The notes: generated by a model not told the origin, from the letters alone. A stretch of 64,000 nucleotides of DNA from Valencia hispanica (GCA_963556495.2 OY747707.1:33741871-33805870); one strand, 5' to 3'. Counted from the first letter of the stretch, positions 44,976 through 54,790 are shown. Translations and numbers: made by a program.

Positions 44976-46726
44976 TCCTTTAATTCAACTCCCCTTTTAA
45001 CCATTCCCTCCAAATCTTTAGCTTGATGTTTCGGATGCAACAAAAGCGATATGTGTGGAAGCGCTTCAGCTTCCATCATATACCATTTATGCTGCTCTGA
45101 ATTCAGATGAGCAAACAGTGCAATACCCTTCCTCCCCACAAAGCATGGACCCGAAGCCACAGACCAACTTTGGCCTTCAAGTTCTGTTTCAAATTGTTCC
45201 TGGTATAAGGTAGGATCGCCCCTCTCATAAAGGAAGGTCACATGGAAAGGATCAGGCGGTGGAACAAAAGGCTGGAGTTCAAGCAGCCAAGGCTTCCAGC
45301 ATCTCAGAAATTCAGCCGCAGAAGATTCATGTGCAGACATCGTAGTCAATCTGGCCCAGAAAATATCAGCCACTTGTGAAGTGTCATCCTTCAGCAAAAA
45401 TTGACCACTCATGGTGTCACAGCAATGCGTACGTCCATTCGGAAAAGTCACCATAAGTCCATCAGGGGTACATAGAATAGTAGCACCAAGTTTGATAAGC
45501 AGATCTCTGCCTAACAAATTGACAGGCGTGGTTTGAGCAATGACAAAAGGATGTGATAGTCTTTGATCACCCACTGAAACAGGCAATGGTTGAGTTATAG
45601 GGAGAGTCATTGGAGCCATATGTAGAGGTGGCTGACCGGGAGGTATAGCGCCCCCTTGTGGGTGTGGGCACTCCCTCACCCAGTGTTCATTGGAGCCACA
45701 CCTGTGACAACCGTTAGCACCCGGCTGCCCTCTCCCCATGCCTCTAAAATCCCCAAACCTGGCCCCGCCACGTGACCTGCCACGAGGCTGCCATGTCCTA
45801 TAAGGAGCAGTAAATGGCGGATTCGGTGCAGCTCCAGCATACATCACAGGAAAAGAACGCAGCACTGTCCCTGATCCAACAGTAGGTGCTGCTTCAGCCA
45901 CCATCTGTTTCACTTTCTTAGACTGATACAAGTCAGTCAATTTATTCTGAGCCTCTTTTAACTGTAGTTTTAACAAAGCAGTCTCCATTTTCTTATTCTC
46001 CTCAGCGTCCTTTAGCGCAGAATCTTGCACGTCTTGTAAATAATATGTTGCGTGTCTTTCCCATGTAGGCTGATCATAAATGTGTGAATCAGGATTCCGT
46101 TTCATTAATGTAGCAACAGACTCTGGCATGCCTGCTAAAACTGCTTCTCTAAACCAAATCCGATTATTTCCCGGATCTCGAGGGTGTTCTCCAGTAACTG
46201 CAACCCATTTATCTTTACATTTTGCTATATGTTCTGCAGGAGTAACATCAGTTGACCAGGGAAATTTCAAAATTTTAGACGCAGGCGGAGTAGGATATTT
46301 TCTTCTGACCCACTCGGCGAGCTCATATGCATGATGTGTGAATGGGACATCATCAAGTACACCTGCTAGCTGACACTGGAGCATCATCTCATTATAATCT
46401 GTCAATGTCAACATCCTACCCATAATGGCTTTCCAATCTCCCACCGCTAGGGTTTGCCCTGAAGTCAACTGATTTAATTTATTTATCCAACAGTTTCCTC
46501 CACCAGTCAAAGCAGGGAGTTGCAGAATGATGGCAGATATGTCAGCCATCTTCCATGGTTTGTAAATCACTGAACCATCTGATGCACCCACTAAAGGAAG
46601 CATTAAATCAGGGCCTCCACTTGCCCCCAGTGACACCTGAGATCTGGTATTCTTAAATGGTCCTTCACTCCCCTTGTCTCCCAACGTCTGCATATTTTTG
46701 ACCTGTAGAACGCTAACATTCATCAC
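44918..46726 (-). CDS. Gag (capsid, nucleocapsid) with protease remnant
   Basis: A 602-codon open frame. Residues about 60-235 form a capsid-like helical region (TGGGNCWINKLNQLTSGQT through WFREAVLAGMPESV, similar in layout to gammaretroviral capsid). Residues 240-275 are a charged coiled-coil. An Arg/Gly-rich stretch (311-333) precedes one zinc knuckle, CHRCGSNEHWVREC (340-353), which would bind genomic RNA. Immediately after, at 404-410, comes LLGRDLL, the C-terminal helix of a retroviral protease, but the DTG/DSG active site that should come first is absent. The frame continues about 190 residues as pre-RT sequence. Start: the first in-frame codons are not certain to be the true start, because more gag lies upstream in other frames. 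Confidence 0.8.
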   Translation of the reverse strand: MMNVSVLQVKNMQTLGDKGSEGPFKNTRSQVSLGASGGPDLMLPLVGASDGSVIYKPWKMADISAIILQLPALTGGGNCWINKLNQLTSGQTLAVGDWKAIMGRMLTLTDYNEMMLQCQLAGVLDDVPFTHHAYELAEWVRRKYPTPPASKILKFPWSTDVTPAEHIAKCKDKWVAVTGEHPRDPGNNRIWFREAVLAGMPESVATLMKRNPDSHIYDQPTWERHATYYLQDVQDSALKDAEENKKMETALLKLQLKEAQNKLTDLYQSKKVKQMVAEAAPTVGSGTVLRSFPVMYAGAAPNPPFTAPYRTWQPRGRSRGGARFGDFRGMGRGQPGANGCHRCGSNEHWVRECPHPQGGAIPPGQPPLHMAPMTLPITQPLPVSVGDQRLSHPFVIAQTTPVNLLGRDLLIKLGATILCTPDGLMVTFPNGRTHCCDTMSGQFLLKDDTSQVADIFWARLTTMSAHESSAAEFLRCWKPWLLELQPFVPPPDPFHVTFLYERGDPTLYQEQFETELEGQSWSVASGPCFVGRKGIALFAHLNSEQHKWYMMEAEALPHISLLLHPKHQAKDLEGMVKRGVELKDWVHTHLQFLFLLLLRCTK

Positions 46727-47204
46727 GTTGACTGGGGCTGGGACTTTTTGAAAGGTTTGCAGCTTGACCCCTTACCACAGATGCTAATCTTTCCTGATTC
46801 TGCAGCATCCCATCCATCTGTAGATGAACCCCAGTTAACCTGTGTTCGTGCTGCTCCATCTCATCCATCAATTTAGCATTATACGCCAAAAACAATTTAT
46901 CGGTGTCTTCTAATTTGTTGCTAACTAAATTTAGTAGGTGTCACTTTTCCTCCCCAGAACACATTCTGTGAGAGACTTCTCTTATACTCCCCTCGGGCAC
47001 CATGACGAGCCCACCTGGCCGTCATAAGAACCTGGAACTGGTTTTTATTTTTTTTATTTTTTTACCGGGCTTATCAACTAAAACAGAATATAATTTAGAA
47101 ATGTATATTAACAATTGGGCATCTAAAGTACGCCAGTTTCGTCCCTGTGGAGCAGGAAGTAATTTATATTCGGCTGCCATTGAATATTCGTAACAAAAAT
47201 CCAA
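46713..47204 (-). pseudogene. Gag N-terminal region, frameshifted
   Basis: Two frames lie upstream of the main gag frame. Frame 47204-47022 includes AAEYKLLPAPQGRNWRTLD and ends in a Lys-rich segment. Frame 46895-46713 has heptad-like DEMEQHEHRLTGVHLQMDG and runs into the main frame with a phase change. They look like matrix-domain and linker pieces separated by frameshifts and stops. Whether translation starts here or at the downstream frame cannot be told. Confidence 0.5.
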
Positions 47205-49012
47205 AATGGATTAAAATTTAAAAAATAGGTTATTTGTATTAACTCTATAAATTATTTATTTTAATTGATAAACTATCAATTCGTAGGCCCAAATTTATCC
47301 CAATATTAATGCAATTAACAGTAAAGGCAGGCACAGTTTTTATTTATTTAATTTATTTCTTTTTATAGTGAAGGAGTTTATATATTATTTATTCATGCAA
47401 CATTAACCTTAATAATGTTTTAGGCAAAGCCGAAACGAAGGAAAGCTAAAAAGGTTTATAACGCACTGTTTATCTTATCATTAATTTATTTATATACGGA
47501 GATTATTGCCGTTTCATCTAAAAATCAAAGAATTCCTAATAGAGTCCGGCCTACGCCAAAACTCGGGACGCACCCTTTGGTGAAACACACGAAAAAATAG
47601 AATTCTCCCAATATAAGGCAATTTGTATTTATCATTAAAACATATACCGAAAGAAATACGTTTAAAACCTCGCTTTGCAACACAAAATCGTCAACAGTTT
47701 GCTCAAAAAAAAAAAAAAAAAAAAAACTCCGTCGGACTGACAGATCAAAGTCCGGCCCAATAAAACTTCCGTGTCACACCGCGAAATGAATACGCCGGTG
47801 CACAGATGGCTAATTCTGCACTACGATGCTAAACCTAACAAACCGTACTCATAAGTAAACCAACCAAAGACAAGAACAAAATGCCTCCAACAAAACCACA
47901 CTTCGCCATCAATACTCGAATGACTGTTTAACCGAGCCAAATAAATACAGTTCGGAAGCTAAGATATCAAAGATTAGCTGTCATCATGAGCAACCTAGCT
48001 CAACCGGAAGCCAAACGTGACCGCTCCGTTATCATAAAAAGTTATTTTATATATATTCTATAGAGTTTACTACCAGTTATCCATAATAACAGTCCTATAT
48101 ATATGTGTTAGACAATGCTTTAGACGTGTTTACGTAGTTGCACAAGGTTGAACGCCTTTATTTCCAGGCGAAACTCATCCAAACTGTGCGTTAGCCGTAA
48201 GCTAATTTATGGTGGTACTTTAGCTGACTGAAAATGATATTCCCTTATTCCTCTACAATGTCAAGCTTCTACGCTTATTGTCTGTACAAGAAGCGCGGGC
48301 ATTGTCTAGGCGTTTAAGATTCGCAGAGGAATTATGGTTTTAGATTCAGTCGGTTAGTTCCCCTAAATGAGAAGTTTATATGCGGCCGGAGTTCAAGAAG
48401 CTAAATGGTAGCTTCCTTCCGTCACCGCGACTTCCCCAATCACACACACAAACATCCGAGAGAAAGAAAGAACAAAGATTTTTACAATCTCATCAAACAC
48501 TAACCTCTACCGGAGCCACCTAAAGCCGGACCTTTAAACACAATCCAATTCACGTGGCTCAATCGTGCGTTTGGAAGATACGCCGGCCTCTCCAAGGTAA
48601 TCCGTCTAGGCAGCAGAGAACACATAGGCTCTACTGCTGTCTCTTCCGCTTGTCAGCCCGGGAGATTTTCCGACACCGTCCTATCGGAAGTGAGCGGCCA
48701 ACTCTCAAGCCCCCTGGTCCGTACTTTGGTCGACCCTCAACCGAAAAAACAACACGTCAACATTAAATGGAGAACGTTTAAATCGATCAATACCTATTAA
48801 TTTGGTGTTAGCGCTTTTTCAGATTGATACAAAACCACCCGGGTGTTGATTAGCAAGGATGAATCCAGTCGCTCTCCGATTCTCTGTTGAACTCAAAGAA
48901 AAAACACAAAATCACTACAATTGCCACAAACACCTGTATCAATCAGTTATGCCACACTCATTACTCACACTCAATCTCTCCCAGCCCTGAGAAAACTCAA
49001 AACCAAATCAAA
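47205..49012 (-). other. Long proviral leader, no gene recognised
   Basis: About 1.8 kb lies between the primer-binding site and the first gag-like frame, much longer than the usual few hundred bases. It has a 24-A run (47704-47727), balanced composition at 48150-48780 and no frame with a recognisable domain. It may hold packaging sequences and splice donors, an extra gene now decayed, or captured non-viral DNA. Confidence 0.5.
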
Positions 49013-49030
49013 TGCCCGCATCCTCCACCA
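49013..49030 (-). other. Primer-binding site
   Basis: Three bases inside the 5' LTR, the minus strand reads TGGTGGAGGATGCGGGCA. It starts with TGG, complementary to the CCA end of a tRNA. The TGGTGGAG start resembles alanine tRNA 3' ends, but the rest does not match the forms I know closely, so the tRNA is uncertain. Confidence 0.7.
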
Positions 49031-49033
49031 TAT

Positions 49034-49602
49034 TGTCGGCTTTTTTCTCATAATGTGCTCTGCAACTCACTTCCTGCTCAGAGAGGTGGGGGCGCCGAAC
49101 TCCAAAACCCCAGCGGAATCTGTTTCAAAATAAGACCCAGAGCTGAGAGACAAAGAGTAACAAAAAAACACACACAATCATATATCTGGTTTGAAAAAGA
49201 CGCACCTGCAGATGGGAGCCAGACAAGATCTGACTGACTCCCTGTTCTACAAGGTTGTACCATTTTTATTTGAAAAAGAACAAAGAACATATCACATGAC
49301 TCCTCTCTCCCCCTTCTACATCTTGACAGGCCATTTATTTTCTCCAGGTCTCTTGACCTTACTATGAACTGGGTTATAACATGACTTAGAGTTATAGCTG
49401 ATCCTCCCTGCTTTCAATTCATATCTTTACTTAAGAGTTTGTTTACTTAAAACCTTCAACCCTATAAAATACTGGTAACAGAGTCATGTTTTACTACCCT
49501 GAATAATATAAACAGGCCTATTACTTCTAAAGCTTAAAAAATATATAATTAAAACATATGTACTGCATAATAAAAATAGCCTCAAAAAAGTAGAATACAA
49601 CA
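49034..49602 (-). repeat. Retroviral 5' LTR
   Basis: 569 bp, starting TGTTGTATTC on the minus strand. It is 566/569 identical to the 3' LTR by eye. The GCTG duplication follows at 49603. Confidence 0.95.
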
Positions 49603-49748
49603 GCTGCCACCTTATCGTGGTGGAGGGGTTTGAGTGTCCCAATGATCCTAGGAGCTATGTTGTCGGGGGCTTTTGCTCCTGGTAGGGTCACCCATGGCAA
49701 TTTGGTTCTAGGTGAGGGATCAGACAAAGTGCAGCCCAAAAGACCCCT
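49603..49748 (+). other. Rex3 5' UTR
   Basis: It begins CTGCCACCTTATCGTGGTGG after the GCTG duplication and continues through GTCGGGGGCTTTTGCTCCTGG and GGGTCACCCATGGCA to the first long frame. It holds the usual start of Rex3-type elements, and the provirus sits in its first dozen or so bases. Confidence 0.7.
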
Positions 49749-50858
49749 ATGAAGAAAACGACAGATGGACTCAGTGTTCCCTTGCCCGGACGCGGGTCAC
49801 CGGGGCCCCCCTCTGGAGCCAGGCCTGGAGGTGGGGCACGTTGGCGAGCGCCTGGTGGCCGGGCCTTTACCCATGGGGCCCGGTCGGGCTTAGCCCGAAG
49901 AGGTAACATGGGCCCCCCTTCCCATGAGCTCACCACCTGTGGGAGGGGCCATAGGGGTCGGGTGCTGTGCAGGATGGGCGGCGGCCAAAGGCGGGGACCT
50001 TGGCGGTCCGATCCTCGGCTGCAGAAGCTGGCTCTCGGGACGTGGAACGTCACCTCTCTGGTGGGGAAGGAGCCGGAGCTGGTGTGCGAGGTTGAGAGGT
50101 TCCGACTGGACATCGTCGGACTCACCTCGGCGCACGGCTCTGGCTCTGGAACCCGTCTCCTCGAGAGAGGTTGGACTCTCTTCCACTCTGGGGTTGCCCC
50201 CGCTGAGAGGCGCCGAGCTGGGGTGGGCATACTTGTTGCCCCCCATCTCGGCGCCTGTACGTTGGGGTTTACCCCGGTGAACGAGAGGGTAGCCTCCCTC
50301 CGCCTTCGGGTGGGGGGACGGGTCCTGACTGTTGTTTGTGCTTACGCGCCAAACAGCAGATTAGATTACCCACCCTTCTTGGAGTCTTTGGAAGGGGTGC
50401 TGGAGAGTGCTCCTCCTGGGGACTCCCTTGTTCTGCTGGGGGACTTCAACGCTCACGTGGGCAATGACAGTGAGACCTGGAGGGGTGTGGTTGGGCGGAA
50501 TGGCCCCCCCGATCTAAACCCGAGTGGTGTCTTGTTATTGGACTTCTGTGCTCGTCATGGATTGTCCATAACAAACACCATGTTCAAGCATAAAGGTGTC
50601 CATATGTGGACTTGGCACCAGGACACCTTAGGCCGCAGCTCAATGATCGACTTGGTTGTCGTCTCATCTGATCTGCGGCCGCATGTTTTGGACACTCGGG
50701 TGAAGAGAGGGGCAGAGCTGTCCACTGACCACTACCTGGTGGTGAGTGGGCTCCGATGGTGGGGGAGGACGCCGGACAGACCTGGAAGGCCTAAACGTGT
50801 TGTGAGGGTCTGCTGGGAACGTCTGGCAGAGTCTCCTGTCAGAAGGAGCTTTAACTAA
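49749..50858 (+). CDS. Rex3 ORF, endonuclease part
   Basis: 369 codons. Residues 1-90 are a Pro/Arg/Gly-rich lead. Residues 96-340 form an apurinic-type (APE) endonuclease: LGTWN (96-100), RRAGVGIL (155-162), [10 protein letters not shown] (229-238, catalytic Asp and Asn), [10 protein letters not shown] (300-309) and STDHYLV (325-331, catalytic Asp-His). Such nucleases nick the target strand to prime reverse transcription. At residues 124-130 the sequence is GLTSAHG, where other APE-type enzymes often have a Glu, so that position is odd. It may be normal for Rex3. The frame ends at TAA (50856-50858) and resumes in the same phase in the RT part, so this stop is probably a point nonsense mutation. 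Confidence 0.85.
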   Translation: MKKTTDGLSVPLPGRGSPGPPSGARPGGGARWRAPGGRAFTHGARSGLARRGNMGPPSHELTTCGRGHRGRVLCRMGGGQRRGPWRSDPRLQKLALGTWNVTSLVGKEPELVCEVERFRLDIVGLTSAHGSGSGTRLLERGWTLFHSGVAPAERRRAGVGILVAPHLGACTLGFTPVNERVASLRLRVGGRVLTVVCAYAPNSRLDYPPFLESLEGVLESAPPGDSLVLLGDFNAHVGNDSETWRGVVGRNGPPDLNPSGVLLLDFCARHGLSITNTMFKHKGVHMWTWHQDTLGRSSMIDLVVVSSDLRPHVLDTRVKRGAELSTDHYLVVSGLRWWGRTPDRPGRPKRVVRVCWERLAESPVRRSFN

Positions 50859-52928
50859 CACCTCCGGCAGAACTTTGAACACGTCCCGGGGGAGGCGGGG
50901 GACATCGAGTCAGAGTGGACCATGTTCTGCGCCTCCATTGCCGAGGCGGCTGACCGAAGCTGTGGCCGCAAGGTGGTCGGTGCCTGTCGCGGCGGCAACC
51001 CCCGAACCCGGTGGTGGACACCGGCGGTAAGGGATGCTGTCAGGCTGAGGAAGGAGTCCTACCGGGTCTTTTTGGCTTGTGGGACCCCTGAAGCAGCTGA
51101 TAGGTACCGACAGGCCAAGCGGGATGCGGCTCGGATGGTTGCTGAGGCAAAAACTCGGGCGTGGGAGGAGTTTGGAGAGACCATGGAAAACGACTTCCGT
51201 ACGGCTTCGAAGCGATTCTGGTCCACCATCCGGCGTCTCAGGGGGGGAAAGCGGTCTGCCACCAACACTGTTTACAGTGGGGATGGTGTGCTGCTGACCT
51301 CGACGCGGGACGTTTTGGGTCGGTGGATGGAATACTTCGAAGACCTCCTCAATCCCACCGGCACGCCTTCCAATCTGGAAGCAGGGTTTGGGGACTTGGG
51401 GTCGGGCTCTCCAATCTCTGGTGCCGAGGTCACCGAGGTCGTTAAAAAGCTCCTCGGTGGCAAGGCTCCGGGGGTGGATGAGATTCGACCGGAGTTCCTC
51501 AAGGCTCTGGATGTTGTGGGGCTGTGTTGGTTAACACGGCTCTGCAATATTGCGTGGACATCGGGGGCAGTTCCCTTGGATTGGCAGACCGGGGTGGTGG
51601 TCCCCCTGTTTAAAAAGGGGGACCACAGGGTGTGTTCCAACTACAGGGGGATCACACTTCTGAGCCTCCCTGGTAAGGTCTATTCAGGGGTTCTGGAGAG
51701 GAGGGTCCGACGGATAGTCGAACCTCGGATCCAGGAGGAACAATGCGGTTTTCGTCCTGGCCGTGGAACACTGGACCAGCTCTACACCCTCAGCAGGGTC
51801 CTGGAGGGTGCGTGGGAGTTCGCCCAACCGGTCTACATGTGTTTTGTGGACTTGGAGAAGGCGTTCGACCGTGTCCCTCGGGGGGCCCTGTGGGGGGTGC
51901 TCCGGGAGTATGGGGTACCGGGCCCCTTGATACGGGCTGTTAGGTCCCTGTACGACCGGTGCCAGAGTTTGGTTCGCATTGCCGGCAGTAAGTCGGGCTT
52001 GTTTCCGGTGAGAGTTGGACTCCGCCAAGGTTGCCCTTTGTCACCGATCCTGTTCCTAACTTTTATGGACAGGATTTCTAGGCGCAGCCAAGGCGTTGCG
52101 GGGATCCATTTTGGTGGCCTCAGGATCGGGTCTCTGCTTTTTGCAGATGATGTGGTCCTGTTGGCCTCATCGGAGCGTGATCTACAGCTTTCGCTGGAGC
52201 TGTTCGCAGCCGAGTGTGAAGCGGCTGGGATGAGAATCAGCACCTCCAAATCCGAGGCCATGGTCTTGAGCCGGAAAAGGGTGGGGTGCCTCCTCCGGGT
52301 CAGGGATGGGGTCCTTCCCCAAGTGGAGGAGTTTAAGTATCTGGGGGTCTTGTTCACGAATGAGGGAAAAATGGAGCGGGAGATCGATAGACGGATTGGT
52401 GGGGCATCTGCAGTTATGCGGGCGCTCTACCGGTCTGTCGTGGTGAAGAGAGAGCTGAGCCAAAAGGCGAAGCTCTCGATTTACCGGTCGATCTACGTTC
52501 CTACCCTCATCTATGGTCACGAACTCTGGGTGGTGACCGAAAGAACGAGATCACGGATACAAGCGGCTGAAATGAGTTTCCTCCGCAGAGTGTCTGGGCT
52601 CTCCCTTAGAGATAGGGTGAGAAGCTCAGTCATCCGGAGGGGGCTCAGAGTAGAGCCGCTGCTTCTCCACATCGAGAGGAGTCAGTTGAGGTGGCTCGGG
52701 CATCTGGTCAGGATGCCTCCTGGACGCCTCCCTGGTGAGGTGTTTCAGGCACGTCCCACCGGGAGGAGGCCCAGGGGAAGGCCCAGGACACGCTGGAGGG
52801 ACTATGTTTCTCGGCTGGCCTGGGAGTGCCTTGGGGTTCCTCCCGAGGAGCTGGAACAAGTGGCTGGGGAGAGGGAAGTCTGGGTCTCTTTGCTTAGGCT
52901 GCTGCCCCCGCGACCCGACCCCGGATAA
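50859..52928 (+). CDS. Rex3 ORF, reverse transcriptase part
   Basis: This is the same phase as the endonuclease part, and open from the stop to 52928. The first ATG is at 50922, giving 668 codons. After a linker with RTRWWTPAVRDAVRLRK, the RT domain runs from about residue 160 to 460. It has LFKKGDHRVCSNYRGI, CGFRPGRGTLDQ, CFVDLEKAFDRVPR (first catalytic Asp), LRQGCPLSPILF and LLFADDVVLL with the FADD box at residues 407-410. The C-terminal part includes FKYLGVLF, LRWLGHLVRMP and RPRGRPRTRWRD, a typical RTE end. All RT catalytic residues are present. The upstream stop means the full EN-RT protein would need readthrough, or the element is dead in cis. It is on the plus strand, opposite to the provirus. 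Confidence 0.88.
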   Translation, partial: HLRQNFEHVPGEAGDIESEWTMFCASIAEAADRSCGRKVVGACRGGNPRTRWWTPAVRDAVRLRKESYRVFLACGTPEAADRYRQAKRDAARMVAEAKTRAWEEFGETMENDFRTASKRFWSTIRRLRGGKRSATNTVYSGDGVLLTSTRDVLGRWMEYFEDLLNPTGTPSNLEAGFGDLGSGSPISGAEVTEVVKKLLGGKAPGVDEIRPEFLKALDVVGLCWLTRLCNIAWTSGAVPLDWQTGVVVPLFKKGDHRVCSNYRGITLLSLPGKVYSGVLERRVRRIVEPRIQEEQCGFRPGRGTLDQLYTLSRVLEGAWEFAQPVYMCFVDLEKAFDRVPRGALWGVLREYGVPGPLIRAVRSLYDRCQSLVRIAGSKSGLFPVRVGLRQGCPLSPILFLTFMDRISRRSQGVAGIHFGGLRIGSLLFADDVVLLASSERDLQLSLELFAAECEAAGMRISTSKSEAMVLSRKRVGCLLRVRDGVLPQVEEFKYLGVLFTNEGKMEREIDRRIGGASAVMRALYRSVVVKRELSQKAKLSIYRSIYVPTLIYGHELWVVTERTRSRIQAAEMSFLRRVSGLSLRDRVRSSVIRRGLRVEPLLLHIERSQLRWLGHLVRMPPGRLPGEVFQARPTGRRPRGRPRTRWRDYVSRLAWECLGVPPEELEQVAGEREVWVSLLRLLPPRPDPG

Positions 52929-52958
52929 CCGGAAGAAAATGGATGGATGGATGGATGG
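52929..52958 (+). repeat. Rex3 3' tail, (ATGG)n
   Basis: GGAAGAAA is followed by about five ATGG units, the standard Rex3/RTE 3' end. The duplication AATTTCTCTTAA starts next. Confidence 0.85.
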
Positions 52959-52970
52959 AATTTCTCTTAA
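52959..52970. repeat. Rex3 target duplication, right copy
   Basis: AATTTCTCTTAA, identical to 41858-41869. See the left copy. Confidence 0.8.
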
Positions 52971-54545
52971 GTGAAAAAGTTTCTAAATGACACTTTTCTT
53001 CAAAGTTTTACATTTTCTGCATTTTAATCATGTTGCTTCTAACATTTTGAGGTTCATTTAATAATCTTCATCACAATATAAATGAAATGCATAAATAAAG
53101 GAGCTCCAATTGTTTGCTGTGCACTAGTTTGTGGTTTTGTTTTCATTTCATGGACAGTCCGACAGATCACTACGACATACAGCCATGTGGGCATATTTCA
53201 TCTTAGATTTCATCTTTTTAGTTTGCTGTATAAAAACATTTTTTAAGAAGCTGAAAGCAGTGGATGTCTGCTGAGCTGCAGGAATGCTGCTGTTTATAAC
53301 TAGCAGAATAAGAATTACTTATTGCTTTGTCTCTATGGTTGTATGTGGAAATCACCAACTACTTTGCGTTGACATCACTGCCATTCACAGAAGTGAAAAT
53401 GGAAAATAGAAGCCTCTGTTGAGGTCACTTTCAAGTCCCTGCAAGTTTTTATCATGTAGCACTTTGCATATCTGACTGCTTATTTTTTTGGTTTCAGCTC
53501 CATTTTACTTCCAGAAAAACCTGAAATGTGTGTGTGGTTTCGTTATATTTATTAATGTCGTTCTATCTTTTATTTGGCCCCCGCTGTGTTTTTGCATGCT
53601 TGCAGCTATGAGGTTGCAAGTCCAAATGTGTGTGATTGGCAGCCACTTGGATGGCTGGAATGAGCTACATTGCCTGCAGTGTGTTCTCACCTCCTCATTC
53701 TAGGTGTCGGTGGCGAGGAGATGGCTGATCTGCTGCTGGTAGTAACTCACATTTGGATAGACAATCTGGCTGGTTGAGCAGTAGTAGAGCAACTGCACAG
53801 ATTTACTGTCACTGCAACATTGGATGCGGTAGGAAATTTTCTTCCTTGCTTGGATTTGATTTGGTATTAAAATACTTTAGAGCAAATGCACACAAATGTA
53901 CTCAGTGGTGCGGTGTGTGCACTTATATCCACATGCACATCACCCCAGCTGAATGTAGGTCACATCAGAGGAAAGATGTGGGGGGAGGAAAGAAGGTGAA
54001 CTGTGGAAGTGATGGGAGGAGAAAGTCTTTCATTATGTCATTAAGTATGAGCAGTTGTAGGATTAGGGAAGGATGCATAGGAAAGCTTAAAGCCTGGAAT
54101 TTTAAGCCTTTTCTTTTGAGGTAAAATGAAATAACTTCCAGTTATTGGAGATATTGTATAGAAAAATATGTAATTGCACCATACTCTGACAGAAAATTGG
54201 TTAAGTGTTCTGTTTTTTTTTTAACAACAAGAAACTATTGTTTGACATTGTCCTGTCTGCACTTGCTCATTTGTCTGTCCTTTTGTTACTTTCAGCCTAA
54301 TGGCTGTTCCTAACAGCAGCACTTTAGGGTTTGAAGATGTAATGAAGTGCAGCGAAGCCTTTGGAGAGCTCAGATGCTGCCAGCATAATTACACAGGGTG
54401 AAGTTTGCTCTCCCACATGGTAATCGTCTCATTGCCTCCAGACGCTAAAGCAGGGTGGACATATACCCGGGGCATTATAAAAAGAGGAAGAGGGAAATGC
54501 AACTCAATTCAATTTGGGCTTTTGCCTGCTTTTTTATGCTTATTT
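52971..54545. other. No gene seen; candidate conserved block
   Basis: The balanced block 54290-54480 (for example GCAGCGAAGCCTTTGGAGAG, TGCCAGCATAATTACACAGG) lacks repeat marks and may be host regulatory DNA. The 123-codon frame at 53753-54124 has no domain. Confidence 0.35.
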
Positions 54546-54790
54546 TGGTAAATGGCCTGCCTTTGTATAGCGTTTTTTTCAGTCAGAGGACCACAAAGCT
54601 CTTCACACTACATTAAGTCATTCACCCATTCACTCACACGCTGTAGCCACGGCTGCCCTGGGGCACACTGACAGAGGAAAGGCTGCTGAACAGAGGTGCC
54701 ACAGGACCCTCCGACCACCACCAGCTGGCAATGCGGGTGAAGTGTCTTGCCCAGGGACATAATGACTGAGACGGACGGAGTAGGGATATG
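54546..54790 (-). mobile_element. SINE, minus orientation
   Basis: The sequence GGTAAATGGCCTGCCTTTGT, then CCACAAAGCTCTTCACACTAC, CACCCATTCACTCACACGC, TGCCCTGGGGCACACTGACAG and GTGAAGTGTCTTGCCCAGGG is the reverse complement of a common fish tRNA-derived SINE with an L2-like tail. The tRNA-like head (at the right) is degraded: the B box is no longer clear. No duplication was confirmed. Confidence 0.7.

Larger units (their letters stand above)
41885..49602 (-). mobile_element. Endogenous retrovirus, young but internally deleted
   Basis: A 7,718-bp provirus lies on the minus strand between GCTG duplications (41881-41884 and 49603-49606). In minus order it has the 5' LTR (49034-49602), a primer-binding site, a long leader, gag with a CCHC knuckle, a protease remnant, the RT thumb/connection, RNase H, integrase scraps, the env transmembrane tail, a polypurine tract and the 3' LTR (41885-42453). 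The Gag capsid layout and the GRDLL protease end suggest a gamma/epsilon-like (class I) fish retrovirus; this is inference. Protease active site, RT palm, most of integrase and most of env are missing, so it cannot move by itself. Confidence 0.9.
41870..52958 (+). mobile_element. Rex3 (RTE) retrotransposon, split by a provirus
   Basis: The Rex3 sequence consists of 11 bases (41870-41880), then the provirus with its GCTG duplication, then 49603-52958, about 3.37 kb in total. Supporting marks are the RTE-type endonuclease and RT frame, a 3' tail of ATGG repeats (52939-52958), and the 12-bp duplication at the outer edges. Positions 51584-51603 equal the conserved site used for the published Rex3 R3 primer, and 52025-52045 the F3 site with one mismatch (both recalled from memory). 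Length and intact ends suggest a full-length copy. It was present before the provirus. Confidence 0.85.

Noticed and set aside
49688..50246. Minus-strand frames of 180 and 118 codons over the Rex3 5' part
   Set aside because: Shadows of the sense frame in Pro/Arg-rich GC-rich sequence.
51833..52520. Minus-strand frames of 112-174 codons across the Rex3 RT
   Set aside because: They are antisense shadows of the GC-rich RT frame, without domains.
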